A DNA stretch of 64,000 bases from Tachypleus tridentatus. Lineage: Eukaryota > Arthropoda > Merostomata > Xiphosura > Limulidae. The stretch lies in contig NC_134837.1 of the NCBI RefSeq assembly GCF_004210375.1, forward strand, positions 161,737,310 to 161,801,309, read 5' to 3'. Under the pieces are notes generated by a model, which ran no database searches, was not told where the DNA came from, and was given only the letters and a program-made list of their open reading frames with translations. A program made the position numbers and the translations under genes. This document shows positions 36,401 through 47,307 of the stretch, in pieces. The first letter of the stretch is position 1. Each line of letters opens with the position of its first letter.

Positions 36401-39400
36401 GGAGATAAAATTACTGATGAAGAAGGAGCTGATAATAAAGATCTTTGTAGAAGTAATGAAACAAAAGGGTTTTAAAGTTTTCTTTTATTGTTTCCTTAAC
36501 ATTTTAAAGATGTTTATTTTTGTTCAGGCAGATTGTTATAATACGATACTTCTTCATAACTTTCATGGTTTTTAATGCATTAAAAAGATTTGGTTTTACT
36601 GAGAAATCATACTACTCTTTTTAAAGATGAGCTCAAACATTTACGACAAATAGTATTGAATAGCTGTCTTACCTCCAGTATATCATTTCAAAATTAGGAA
36701 CGGCTAGCGCTGAAAGCCCTCGTTCAGCTATCCGCGAAATTGAAAAACAAACAAATATAACGGTGTCTCAATAGCACATCTGTGTGTGTCACATTATTAC
36801 TAAAAGACGTAAAGATATTTAACTAAAACAGTGTATGTCCCAAAACATAATTTATATCTATGTTTAATATGTTTATTTTGTGTACATGATGTCGTTTTTG
36901 TGATAAAAGAAAGTAAGTTGTCCAAATACAAAACAAATGTCTTAATATAAGATTATAATAACATTGGATTATCAAAACGTTAGCACCGTCTCGTAAGTTC
37001 TGAACAAAACTATTAGAAAGAATTGTTACAAAGTAAGCGAAAAAACTTCATGAGCATTGACGTACGACGTTCAGTGTTTGTGGTCAAAATGGTATCGTTC
37101 TTTATCTGGGAAATTTAGAGTAAAGAGAAATTTGTAAAATTACAATTTTAATAGTGTTATAAAACGCAGAAACTACCATTCAGTAGATACGATTCGATAG
37201 CAAAATATAATTGTGTACCATAATAAGTGAAGAAGCTAATTATAAAACTTAATTCAGTAAATGAATAGCGATTAAACAAACTGGCTTTATTAACTAGTCA
37301 ATGGAAAGACGGTTTGTTTAATTTGTGTTATATATTCTTACAAGTTAAGTAAATCGAAGTTGATTTTACTCACTGTGTTATACTGAGTTGAATAATATGT
37401 ACATTATCGTAAAGAAAATGTCGAGATTTTTCTTATATCGTCTGATCACGTGTGTTTGGAATGGAAAGTCAGAAGGTTTCGTGATATATCGTCTCACAAA
37501 GTAAATATGTTGGAAAACCTGACTGATTTCCCGTTATATAACTATATAGTTGTTGTTATTACATAACTGTACTATTTGTCTACTAGTAAGGAGCTCAAAT
37601 AATATAACAGGCGTCATTTTTCTTTGCTAATTATCGTTTAAAGTGTAAAGAAAAAATCTATTTTTACAGTTGTCAACTTGTAAAGGTTGTTATCAATGTT
37701 TAATATGAAAATATATAAGAAATATCATATTTATTTAATTGTAATTTTTAATATGTTAAATCAAGTTTATTTTTAGTTTAAAGAATTATACACTTTGTTA
37801 TTAAGTTACATTTGAAGTTTTCTTTCTGTTTTATGTAATCGATACAATGTGTAAAACAACTCTCTCTTAAGATCCAACTGAAGTGGTTCTCAAGCTTACT
37901 TTCCCCTGGGCCTCCAAACCAACAGTTGTAAGATATCCTTGGTGGATGGAAGAGCTGACACTAATTTCGATTTGTCTTATTGCTCTGTGGTAAGTTACAA
38001 GTTATCTTCCAGTTCTTGCTAATTAAAGTATGTGGAACAGGGGTGAGAGAGCATCTGACCTCAATACCCAATTATCTTTTAATTGAATAGTAGGGTTGGA
38101 TATTTGAAAATGTCAAGTGTGTTCAGTGCCCCTTTGGTAGTTAATTTGTGAAAACACAAATGTGAACCTTGTAAAGCTGAATATGTTTAATTAACCTTAC
38201 AAATGAGGTCAAAATAACTTTTCAATTGTAGTTAACATTTCTACATGGTGGTTTATCAAGTGTTTTTGTAGATCTGTTTGCTAACGATAAAACCAACAAA
38301 AAAGACAACTATTTAGAGTTAATCTTTAATAGTATTGTTTATATAGAAAACTGAAAGAAAAAAATCGCGTTTTATTTCTCATTTATTTTTTATTTTTTTA
38401 TTTAGTGTTCTTTGTTGCTTCTGCAATGTGAATGAAAAAGCCCGGGGCAAATGGAAAGCTCTAAAAAACCGCATCCTCGGGTCTTGTGGTGTTTTTGCCT
38501 ACACGAAGCGAGAAGACCAGGAGCTTGTAACTAAAAAGATCACCCCCAGTGAATTAGACATTTTGGAAGCTGTTTCAATGATCCCTGAGTGTGAGAAGGT
38601 CCCAACAAATAAGTTCAATAAAAGAGAAACTAATGTGGTATTAAAGGAAAATCAAACAGAACCAACCATATTGCAGACAATAAATGAAAATCACTCAGTA
38701 GAAAAGAAACCAGAAAGAGCAGAAAACGTGAGCAAGCCTGCTTCAAGTCCTGATAAAACTGAATTAAAGATACGCGTTGAGACAATCGTGAATGATGAGA
38801 AACCTGAAGAGACATTAAAATCTGATTCACTGACAACGGTTCGTATACGTTTAAAATTCTTTTACTTTATAGTACTCAGTATTATACAGCACAAGTATAT
38901 AACCATTAATAAATAGGATGCGCTCTTAATATTAAACTTTCACTTCGTACAAGTTAATTTATACCTACACACATATATATATATTGCAAGAAGCAACTGA
39001 AATATAATGGAATTAATAGCACATTATTAATGTTAATGCAAAATTACTGTTATAAAATAATTACAACCATTCTGATACTTAATTTATGTGAATATCTGTA
39101 TCTGGTTCAAAATTGAATTAATTTCTCATTCATATTACGTTTATGATTTATATTTGGTAGAGTTAAAACATTTCACTTTAATGTAATATATACTGTGTCA
39201 AACTGTGTGATCAATATGATATGCTTGCTTACAATGAGTGTTGTTAAGACATCCACAACTACAGAAAAACATGCGTTCAGAGTCATTTGAATACATGTAA
39301 TTCTTCTTCCAAAAGAGACCTATACATGTTCGATACTATTGAGGTTTGATAAGTCTGTACCCTAGTTAAACTGGTCAATTACCTCTTCTTCAATATTATT

Positions 39401-40848
39401 ACATGTGGCAAGACAATTATCATCCATTTAGCTAAAGCCAGAACCAAACATTACAATATATGATAATGTAAGAGGTACTTCCATTGCTATTATGACATCT
39501 GGAAAACATAAAGGTCTGATTGTCGGTTCATGATTTTCATTACCACACATACTTCCACTACTGATATTAAAGTGAGTTATTTTGTGTCTTACTATAACTA
39601 AAATTTACCTTTCGTTGTTAATATTACCAAACTTTATGAGTTTTAACCGTACATACACTGAAATGAAGTTCTGTTGAAGCTGCGAACATCTGATTCTGTT
39701 TTTAACAGTTATCACATAATTGCTGCGAATCGTTAGATCACGGTAACTTCTTAAAATGTGGATTTTATTATTCTTAGTTTAGTACCAGTGTATTTGTACC
39801 ATTTTGTAACAAGTGATTCCACCATATCTTGTTAATAACACCTTGATACATTTTACAACAGTTTGTTTTTTATCGTCAGCCAAATTTCACTGGTCTGACA
39901 GACATTTAGTGAAATATCCAATTGTCTTCTTTTGGACTAAGATTATTGAATATTTTAAAGTACTATAAACTGCGTGATTTACTTCAGTGTTACAACTATG
40001 ATAAGACAGTTTGAAAACTCTTTCTCTTAATAGTCATTAGTAGTTCAGATTACATAACTTTTCATGTTTAATTTATATAACAATGAAATGAGGAGAACAA
40101 CAAACATTTATTTATAACAGTAGTTTTATCTTGTTTTAACAAGTTAGTATTTGTGAACTTACAAAACATAAATGTTAAACATTATTTAAAGCTCTTGTTT
40201 GCTCTATATTACCTTCCTCACTATTTGGGACAATGCTTGAGATATATTTCGAGTTTCGAGAAAACGTTTATCAGATATCTTGATCCAATTTCATAACATA
40301 CAATTTTCATATAAACACTTATTTGGTTTTATTCATATTATAGTAAAATGATTGTTACATAAAGAATAAATTATATATTTTTAAAATGTTTATTACCTGA
40401 TTATTGTTATTAAAACAGTTTTTTTTTTTTTCCGATTGATGAGTGTTCCCTCACTAATTATGATTTACATCTTCAGGCAGAAACACCAGCTTCAAAAGAA
40501 ATAAGAGACGTTGATTGGATCCAGAGGGAGGTGTCAAGCAACATCAGGCCTCCCTCAACTAGACTTTTCCATAATGTTGATGAAATTATTACTGTAAGAC
40601 TTGGCAGTAAGCCAGAACATCATCAGAGAAACGTTTTTATTGTTATTGGAAATAGTGAAAACCGAAACAAATTTGTTATTGGTAGAACTCCAAAATCAAC
40701 ACCTACGTGTCAATTGAAACGTTGCAAAAGCGAACATAAACTTATTGTACAGAAACCTAAAAAGAATAATCAAATTAAACACGTTGACAGCCCTCACAAG
40801 ATTGTTTTCACAAGAGATCCGAAACTGGAACCAAAATCCAAAAATTAA
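30162..40848 (+). CDS. Single-pass Ig-domain / ephrin-receptor-like Cys-rich membrane protein (six exons)
   Basis: Six exons join in one frame: 30162-30462, 36044-36106, 36291-36452, 37872-37989, 38406-38838, 40477-40848, total 1449 nt, 482 residues. Introns begin GT and end AG, and phases agree at each junction (1,1,1,2,0). Order of parts: signal peptide (about 1-19), Ig domain with Cys36, Trp51 and the DAGIYTC motif (Cys88), cysteine-rich CPPG/CPGG module (about 109-174), juxtamembrane stretch, transmembrane helix about 204-222 ending in a Cys cluster, then a roughly 260-residue cytoplasmic tail that is charged and rich in Lys. No kinase or death domain is visible. The first exon starts with a Met followed by a hydrophobic stretch, which supports that start; an upstream 5' UTR exon is possible because TTTCAG occurs inside it. 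This looks like a type I receptor or adhesion protein. I do not recognise a named ortholog. Confidence 0.8.
30936..31206 (+). mobile_element. SINE-1, full length (right arm)
   Basis: The head resembles a tRNA-Thr(CGT): A box TGGCCAAGTGTG, loop gactCGTaatc, B box GGGTTCGCATCCC. It lies in intron 1 of the Ig-domain gene, sense to it. Confidence 0.88.
31705..31830 (+). mobile_element. SINE-3, second copy (right arm)
   Basis: Contains agaggtaagtctacgg, ggttcgaatccc and the tail agatagcctgacgtggctt. Confidence 0.7.
32635..32770 (+). mobile_element. SINE-3 (right arm)
   Basis: Begins gggacagcggtaagtc and ends in the agcccgatgtggtttgg tail. Confidence 0.7.
32794..33148. mobile_element. 355-bp foldback MITE with TA duplication (right arm)
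   Basis: Mirror copy of 6477-6831, inside intron 1 of the Ig-domain gene, with TA at 32792-32793 and 33149-33150. Confidence 0.75.
34915..35181 (+). pseudogene. Unrecognised coding relic inside intron 1
   Basis: The reading frame encodes a lysine-rich, probably helical peptide (for example NLKYWKQRYLLYLRASKNN). In the left-arm copy (4451-4711, minus strand) the frame continues as EQFGKDLQQVVRTQMSEIKT up to a stop. In this copy an extra A in a homopolymer shifts it. A further homopolymer length difference follows. Amino-acid composition looks more protein-like than the surroundings, but I cannot name a family; it may be the C-terminal part of a decayed retrocopy or transposon gene. Confidence 0.25.
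36044..36106 (+). CDS. Exon 2: end of Ig domain and first cysteines of the Cys-rich module
   Basis: A 63-bp exon, phase 1 to phase 1, between CCCCAG and GTAAGT. It encodes VYVPAENLNCTRGYQRDVYRC with an NCT glycosylation sequon and two cysteines. Confidence 0.75.
36291..36452 (+). CDS. Exon 3: ephrin-receptor-like (GCC2/GCC3) Cys-rich repeat
   Basis: A 162-bp exon, phase 1 to phase 1. The spacing CPPGHY...C.PCPGGTY...C.PCPGDKIT..EGA....C is that of the GCC2/GCC3 or ephrin-receptor-like fold, found in extracellular parts of receptors and secreted matrix proteins. The acceptor is TTTCAG and the donor GTAATG. Confidence 0.85.
36659..36755 (+). mobile_element. SINE-1 tail fragment (right arm)
   Basis: 5'-truncated copy in intron 3 of the Ig-domain gene, ending in caaacaaat. 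Confidence 0.75.
37872..37989 (+). CDS. Exon 4: juxtamembrane segment and start of the transmembrane helix
   Basis: A 118-bp exon between TTAAG and GTAAGT. It encodes a stalk with PWW and the hydrophobic run LTLISICLIAL, which continues in exon 5. Confidence 0.8.
38406..38838 (+). CDS. Exon 5: end of transmembrane helix and cytoplasmic tail
   Basis: A 433-bp exon opening with CVLCCFC, a possible palmitoylation cluster, then the basic stop-transfer run NEKARGKWKALKNR. The tail has an acidic patch, ITPSELDILEAV, of a kind that could bind a partner. The donor ACG|GTTCGT is weak but keeps the frame into exon 6. The left-arm copy (798-1230) differs at residue 250 (Leu for Arg) and by one Gly for Glu change near the end. 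Confidence 0.8.
40477..40848 (+). CDS. Exon 6: C-terminal basic tail and stop
   Basis: The last exon follows CTTCAG in phase 0 and encodes 123 residues, lysine- and arginine-rich, ending KLEPKSKN before a TAA. Two overlapping AATAAA signals follow at 40948-40957. No domain is recognised. This exon lies outside the duplicated arm. Confidence 0.75.
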   Translation, partial: AETPASKEIRDVDWIQREVSSNIRPPSTRLFHNVDEIITVRLGSKPEHHQRNVFIVIGNSENRNKFVIGRTPKSTPTCQLKRCKSEHKLIVQKPKKNNQIKHVDSPHKIVFTRDPKLEPKSKN

Positions 40849-40947
40849 ATAACCCATGAGTTGCATACAAGCATACCATATTAAAAAGAATTACTTTACC
40901 TTATCTCATAAGTTACTATTTTGTATATTTTACTCACTGATATAAAT

Positions 40948-40957
40948 AATAAATAAA
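40948..40957 (+). promoter_or_regulatory. Polyadenylation signals of the Ig-domain gene
   Basis: Two overlapping AATAAA hexamers lie 100 bp after the stop codon, a usual distance for a short 3' UTR. Confidence 0.5.
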
Positions 40958-42180
40958 ACACACTCATGAAAAACAAAGAATATGATATTCGCCTGGGTCT
41001 TCTCTTTTTTGCTGTCAACTGTCATGAAACTTAAGCTCACTTTTTAATGTACTAAAGGTATTGATACAATCAATAATGCTTTGATGTAATTAAATGATAC
41101 ATCTGGGAACGGAGAATAATAATACACAGAAAACACTGTCCTATAAATGTGATAATTTTCTGGCTTTTTAACTATGTGATAATTTCCTTAAAGAAATTAA
41201 GCTAAGCTTTCAATGTAATTAGTAATTTCCATCAGAAAAAAATTTGAAACCAAATGATAAAATAGACAAAGCTGCATAAGGAAAACAACAAACCAGATCG
41301 CTTGATACTTTAGTTTTCTATTGGGTATAAATAATATAGTGTAAAACACTAAAGATAACTATTAGCATTTGTGAAAGATGGAATTGCAGGACGTTGGTCT
41401 GATTACCTAGTTAATGGTTTGCAGACGAATAACAAATAGAGCTATATCACAGTGTTAAATTTTGTGTTAATTGAACAAGAAACGTGGAGACGTATAAGAA
41501 ACAGACACATTCAGACATTTATTTATATAGATTCAATGACGGTGAACATTTTAAAAATTCAACTAAAGCCCAGTAAAGTATGGCTGAAAACTCAATTGTC
41601 GAAAACAATAGGTCGTAATGAAACTCCCTTTACAAATATTAGGTAAAATTCAAATTGTGCTTATAATTAAGAATGTCATCTTTATTAATTTCAATGAATA
41701 TATTGGCAGTTTTGTTCACTTTTATTAATAGCGTTACTATGCAGTTCCTCTGCCTTTACTTTTAACGAAAGTTAAATGTTTATAAAAATTGGACAGCTCA
41801 CACATCTATCTTGTTTGATATATTAGAATAAATACTGTATTTCTTTTCATGTTAAAAATGGCTGAATTTATAACGACTTATATCCGTACATTAATTTAAC
41901 TTGAAAACTAAGTCGACCACAGATATAAAACAATAAATGTGCATTCGTAACATTTTTTTTTTTTTAAAGATTCAATGGTCTGAAAAGGACCTTTAATTGT
42001 AACTCAGTAACTAGGAAAAATCATTATCACCTTGTACAGATCCTCTTGGACCTGTAAAACAGTAAAAAAGAACATTTTATATTTGAACGATTTTAGGCCC
42101 TGTTTATACACCCCTTTCAGCTTGTAAGTCCCATTTTACTTTTAAAAGATGCTGTCATGTAGTAATCGTAAGGTGGCGTG
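40958..42180. other. Intergenic sequence downstream of the Ig-domain gene
   Basis: AT-rich. The small open frame at 41452-41646 has no protein-like features that I recognise. Nothing else is supported. Confidence 0.4.
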
Positions 42181-42202
42181 CTATACTTACCGTCAAAATC
42201 AT

Positions 42203-42346
42203 GGACCGCTTAGTGATAAATTTCATAGCTTCCTTTATTAGTGTCAAAATCTAATGTTTGTAAAATATCTGTAACATCCCTAAACTGAAGAACATACAAA
42301 TCATTTGGTTCTATGAACGTAAATTTTACAGCCGTCATTTTTCCAC
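42203..42346 (-). pseudogene. Exon-like relic, unrecognised
   Basis: On the minus strand, from an ATG at about 42346, it reads KFTFIEPNDLYVLQFRDVTD and on to a GTAAGT donor at about 42203, with one in-frame TAA near the end. Composition is protein-like and the donor is good, so it may be a decayed exon of a lost gene. I cannot name the family. Confidence 0.25.
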
Positions 42347-42563
42347 ACCAATGATTCTCTGATAATCATTGTTTTTATTGGTTTTTCAAGATTTTGAAAT
42401 AATATCTGTATTGATAAAACCCGAGATGGTATAGTTTGACTTTTATCTATAATTTATACCTCTTATATCAGCCCACCGATTTGAAAAATGCACAGGGTGA
42501 CACGAAACAGTTTTTCAGGAAGATGTAGATAACACACTATCTATCCTCTGGTGTCACTTCATA

Positions 42564-42665
42564 GAACTTACATTCACTATCAAATTCTTCTTCTTCATCT
42601 GAATTCGGTCCATGTTTTGGACCAGAGAGAGACAGATTTAGTGAAGACCTCTTCCTCCTTCTCTG
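42564..42665 (-). pseudogene. Exon-like acidic/basic segment, unrecognised
   Basis: Between a TTCCAG acceptor (minus strand) and a GTAAGT donor lies RRRKRSSLNLSLSGPKHGP followed by a run of Glu and Asp (NSDEEEEFDSE). It looks like a disordered regulatory segment of a real protein. It lies 200 bp upstream, in the same direction, of the relic at 42203-42346; both may come from one broken gene. Confidence 0.25.
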
Positions 42666-42959
42666 GAACTGTTATTTTATCTGCACTGCTTCTAAATCTT
42701 GAGTAATTAATTAGCATTGTTACTTTTTTGTTGTATTACTTACAGTATATTAAATTTCGTCTATTATCTGCAGTTTTAATTAACATAATATTTTCATGGA
42801 GTAATATTAATTCATATGGTTTTATAGCTTCTCTTTTTTATGATCCAACTGGCAGTCATATACAAACAAACGCATAATACTATTTTTTCATACAACACTT
42901 TTAAAATAGAGCTACGTTTGTATCTATGACTCTTTTAGCCTAGCACTGTACTGAATTTT

Positions 42960-43560
42960 AAGTTTTGTATTTGTGACGTTCAGAGTGGAAAGGTACTTAG
43001 GGCTAAGTTCATCATGTATTATGTAACTCTTTAGTTTGCTTACCAGTTCATTTGTATTGATATGTTTTATAATATTGAAGCAAGTTATCCAGGGGTCTGT
43101 TTAATAGAATTGGCATGTTTCAATAGTTGTGAAGAAATATTTAGTTTGTTGATCGTGGAACTGCAAATGCTTTTGTTAAAATACAATGCTGTAGTTTGTT
43201 GGTGAGTGTTTTGGCATATTTATCCACGTTATACAAACATATTCTTCGGCTGGTTTTATGTATGTTCTATTAAGCTTTAATATGTTTCCTATTGAAACTT
43301 CTTGTTTGATCATTCAAATTCCTAATGTAACTCGCTATTTTCCAAATTCTGGTTTTTCTGCTATTAATGTGTGGTATCTAGTTTAATTTTGAGTCAAAGT
43401 AATCCCTAAGAATTTTGCTGATATTGTTACCTGTAAGAGTCATGTCTAGATGTAACTGTAATATTAATTTGGTTTCCTTTCTTACAATTTTGTAAATAAT
43501 ATGGCTTGTATTTTGTACGTATTTATTGTAATTCTCCACTTCTGCAGTGAAAATTCTAGA
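42960..43560 (-). mobile_element. Jockey-like LINE 3' fragment
   Basis: On the minus strand the pieces KFLGITLTQN and NRTYIKPAEEYVCITW match the C-terminal part of Jockey-type reverse transcriptase ORFs. The nucleotide run aggtacttagggctaagttc is shared with the second LINE at 49881-51310. Many stops and shifts; inactive. Confidence 0.6.
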
Positions 43561-43599
43561 TTGTTTAGTAATGGTGGTTTGTTGTTGTTATTGGTTTGT

Positions 43600-44440
43600 C
43601 GGCACTCTTCCAGCTTTCAAAATCACCTGTCAACTGTGAGAGAAAAGTGTAGTTTGGGTCTTTGAGAGGCTTTTTGCTGACACGCCCCCTATCAAAACGC
43701 TCCTAGTAATACAACTCCTACTAATATTATATCTTTGTTAACATGAAGATAACCAAAGAATGTCGAAATGTTGTTTTTTGCTTTATTAGTAAAGTGTTAA
43801 TACCCACACCAGCTGTCCTGAAACACGTTTTACTTCAAGTAGGTTTCTCGTCATCACGAATTAAACCTTCTGATACTGCCTTCTGGTAACAGTTTATGAA
43901 ACAATGACTCACATGACCTGCTAGACTCCCTGATGTATAAGTTTCGACAAGTTAATGACTTAAGTGGTTAGAGAAAAGTTTTTTTTACTTCATTACGTAA
44001 TAAACAAGGATATGTTTGACTTGATATGAACGTCAGGCAGATTGGTATTAAGGATAAAAAGAAAAGATACTTTATAAGCGCAAAACCCTATTACACAGAA
44101 TTTCATCATCAATGTTTACAAATACATATATTTGAACATTTTCTGAAGTTTGACACAGGAAGTTTATATCTACTTTTCAACTTTCAAAATTATAGACAGT
44201 AAATGTAAAACTAAATTTCAAGATTAACAAATCTGTAGCAGACAAAGGCAGAAATAAATTGATTTTTAATACATAATTAAACCGAACGTGACATAATTTT
44301 AACAGGTAATGCAAAAAGCAACTAAAGATATAATATGTAAATGAAGTTCAGAACTGGGATTATTTTGATGAAATTAGAATATAATATTAATTAAACTTTA
44401 ACCTTTGAGATGACCTCATGAGTGTTACTGGAGTTGTTTG
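43600..44440. other. Intergenic sequence without recognised features
   Basis: AT-rich; I see no coding or repeat signal. Confidence 0.35.
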
Positions 44441-44444
44441 TTGA

Positions 44445-44490
44445 TTTGTAGTTAAACACAAAGCTACAAAGTGGGATATACACGCTGTGT
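44445..44490 (-). mobile_element. SINE-2 tail fragment
   Basis: Contains tagttaaacacaaagctacaaagtgg-type sequence, the reverse of the SINE-2 tail, only. Confidence 0.45.
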
Positions 44491-45040
44491 CCATCAATTT
44501 TATATTAAGTGTCCGAAAACATGCTGCTGAGTTACTAGGTGGCAAATTGAAGAAACAGTGAAAGGAAATCAAGAAGAAATAAAATAAAAATAGTAGAACG
44601 AGGCAGAAAATTAAAATATTATAGAAAAAAGTAAAATAGAAATAGTAAATTATATTAATGAGCAAGAAAAGTCAAATATCGGGAAGAAAAGTGTTTCAAA
44701 ATTAACAGGTTTAATACTAATATTGTGTTACAAGTGTAATTGTAATCATTTTTTGACAGCTTTTGAAAGTCGAACACGACATAAAATATGTCGGTATGTA
44801 TGGACATATTTTGGGGTTTGATTCAGCTAGAACAGTTATACTGAAACCATATCTTACAGTTACAAAGCCACAGTAGTGCTATAACAACAGAACTTTAAAA
44901 CATTAATTCTAGCAATAAAAATCTGAGGAACGCATATATCTAGTTGTAAAATAAGATGAATACTTTAAAAGACGCGTTCAGAAATGGTTCCAGTATTTAA
45001 TTCCATCTTGATATGTATTGATTTATTCATTCAACTTTCA

Positions 45041-45195
45041 GGCCCGGCATGGCCAAGTGTGTTAAGACGAATAGTGGTATTGACCATCATATTATAACAC
45101 CCCCCACGGCTGAAAGAGCGAGTTGTTAGATGTGACTGAGATTCGAACCCGCGACCCTCAGCTCACGAGTCGAGTGCCTTAACTACCTGGCTGTC
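45041..45195. mobile_element. Head-to-head SINE-1 composite
   Basis: A plus-strand head (ggcccggcatggccaagtg) breaks off after about 28 bp and continues, without spacer, as a minus-strand piece from acgaatagtgg to ctacctggctgtc. The two heads point away from each other at the outer ends, so the unit is an inverted composite. Confidence 0.7.
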
Positions 45196-45429
45196 ATTTG
45201 GAGGGAAGGAAAACAAAAAAATTCAGAGAAGTGTGTGGATGATAAAAAGGTTATCGTGATTCATTGACAACACGTAGGTAAATAGGGAGAAAAGAATCAG
45301 CTTATGCTACCCGAGAGAACAGATGAGGGACACAACTGGCAGAACAGGCGATATAAAGGGGTTAGCAGTTACAACGTTTTTGCCTTGCATATATACTAGG
45401 TGTAAAAATAGAGGCAGAGAAAAGCTTAG

Positions 45430-45800
45430 CATAGGAAATGAGTGTAGAAGCAGTTACAATGGTAGATGTATAACAAATAAAATTGATGACTTCAGGAAAG
45501 TGCATGGTTGGAATAGAGAAATTTGATACGAGACAACTGAAAAATGGTTTTCATGACACAAAATCTTTGAAATATAGGGTTACAGGCTATTTAATCGGAA
45601 TAGAGTACAAAAGAGGGGGGAGGGGTGGCATTATATGTAATATCTGATTTAGATCCTGTAGAGATTGAGGATATCAAAGACAATACCAAGGAGATTGAAT
45701 AAATCAGGATTTTATAAATCATTATAAAGCGAAAAAAAACTTAGCGAGAATCTGTTATAGACCATTAAATGATACTTGAGAAATTAGTGAGAAACTTTCA
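45430..45800 (+). mobile_element. CR1-like LINE endonuclease fragment
   Basis: Reads CITNKIDDFRKVHGWNREI, then GYRLFNRNRVQKRG, then after a frameshift GGVALYVISDLDPVEIEDIK, and YRPLNDT. This is the order of the APE endonuclease of CR1-type LINEs (NARS..NK.DE, GYRLFR.DR..RGGGVALYV, CYRPP). Several stops and one shift in the G-run; inactive and truncated at both ends. Confidence 0.65.
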
Positions 45801-45984
45801 TTGAAATTAAGATTTCAACTGCGAACTCTACAACATGGTTTTGTTAAAATATACATATTTATATATAAATATATTAAATATTCGGAAATTCTCTTGAAAA
45901 TAAGTAGCTAATTAAATATTGATATGTATCAAATTTATGATATTTGCTAACAAGATTGATAAAACATTTTTCTGTCCCAACACC

Positions 45985-46128
45985 AATATATTTTGTTTGT
46001 TTATTTGTTTTGAATTAAGCCCAAAGCTACACAATGAACTATCTGTGCTCTGCTAACTAGAGGTATCAAAACCCGGTTTTTAGCGTTGTAATTCCGCAGA
46101 CATACCGCTGAGCCACTGGAGAGCGTAA
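45985..46128 (-). mobile_element. SINE-2
   Basis: Tail first on this strand (agcccaaagctacacaatg), then head with tatcaaaacccgg and accgctgagccactgg. Confidence 0.75.
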
Positions 46129-46199
46129 TTATAAGAATTGTGATACTTTTATATAATTTGTTTCCTCACGTAAAGTGTTAACCATCTTTGATCTGTAAC

Positions 46200-46262
46200 T
46201 ACAGGAAAGGCAGTTATTTAACAGTACTCACCGCCAACTCTTTAGCTACTCTAATCGAATAG
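46200..46262 (-). mobile_element. SINE-1 body fragment
   Basis: Keeps aaaggcagttatttaac...ccgccaactctttagctact only. Confidence 0.5.
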
Positions 46263-46507
46263 AAATATTTGGTAACTTTTATAACGCATACAGGGCACGT
46301 TTTTGTGATAAATGAGAGCTAACATAAAAAGAATGTGGTTTGTGTAATCAGTTCGATGTTTCACAAACATCAATGAAAGCAGGTCAGGTGGACCCGCAAG
46401 AACAAAGATTAGGAAATTATTACACGGATTTCGTCATATAAATTAATTAGAAGTGTGCAGTTTGTAGTAGTGATGTATATTAGATAATGTACATTTCCTA
46501 TCCCTCC

Positions 46508-46785
46508 GGGACCTGGCATGGCCTAGCGCGTTAACACGTGCGATTCGTAATCTGAGGGTCGCGGGTTTGCGCCCGAGTCGCGCCAAAACACGCTCGCCCT
46601 CCCAGCCGTGGGGGCGTTATAATGTGACGGTCAATCCCACTATTCGTTGGTAAAAGAGTAGCCCAAGAGTTGGCGGTGGGTGGTGATGACTAGCTGCCTT
46701 CCCTCTAGTCTTACACTGCTAAATTAGGGACGGCTAGCACAGATAGTCCTCGTACAGTTTATCTCGAAATTCAAGACAAACCAAA
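46508..46785 (+). mobile_element. SINE-1, full length
   Basis: Complete head, body and tail ending ttcaagacaaaccaaacc. Sequence is close to the other young copies. Confidence 0.9.
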
Positions 46786-47307
46786 CCAATAGTTCTAAAT
46801 TGGGGATGATGGCAGAAAGCATTTGTACCTTTGTTAAAAATATATATTCCCTAATGCATTGTTACGCGAAAATTCTGAAATGGGTGAACAATGTTAATGA
46901 AAGTAAGTAAAAAAAATAGTAAATTATGTATTCTATCTTATTAATGTTAAGAATAAATAACAAATCTCTTCAGCTGTATAAGAATCTATATAAATTCGCT
47001 GGATCTAAAATTAACTTTCCCTCTTAAACCTCTTTCTTACTGTATCTTGCAGTTGTTAGCTCCACTGAAAAGTATTGCTATTTTACAAACACTTATTCAC
47101 TTGATGTGAGTTCTCCTTTAGGGCTCTACGGCTAGTGAGTACATAATATAAATATAGAAATTCTAATTTATAATTTTCGTCTAATTGAAGTGGATTTTAT
47201 GGAATTATACGATTAATCGCTGTAAAGTGGGCTGTAGTTATCTTTCGGGATGGGAGAGAGCGTCGTTGGTCGTTTCGTCACATATAAAATTGTAGACTGA
47301 CAATTTA
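46786..47307. other. Intergenic sequence without recognised features
   Basis: AT-rich spacer between two SINE-1 copies; nothing seen. Confidence 0.35.

Larger units (their letters stand above)
22587..39636 (+). repeat. Right arm of the >17-kb inverted repeat
   Basis: This is the partner of 1-17016. Unlike the left arm it lies in uninterrupted sequence on both sides: unique sequence from 17517 leads into it, and the host gene that starts inside it finishes at 40848 beyond the arm. It is therefore the better reference copy for annotation. Confidence 0.95.

Noticed and set aside
38630-38836. A frame opposite exon 5 of the Ig-domain gene
   Set aside because: Antisense shadow of a well-supported coding exon.
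44387-44665. A 92-codon hydrophobic frame on the minus strand
   Set aside because: T-rich composition with a SINE-2 tail fragment inside; no family resemblance.
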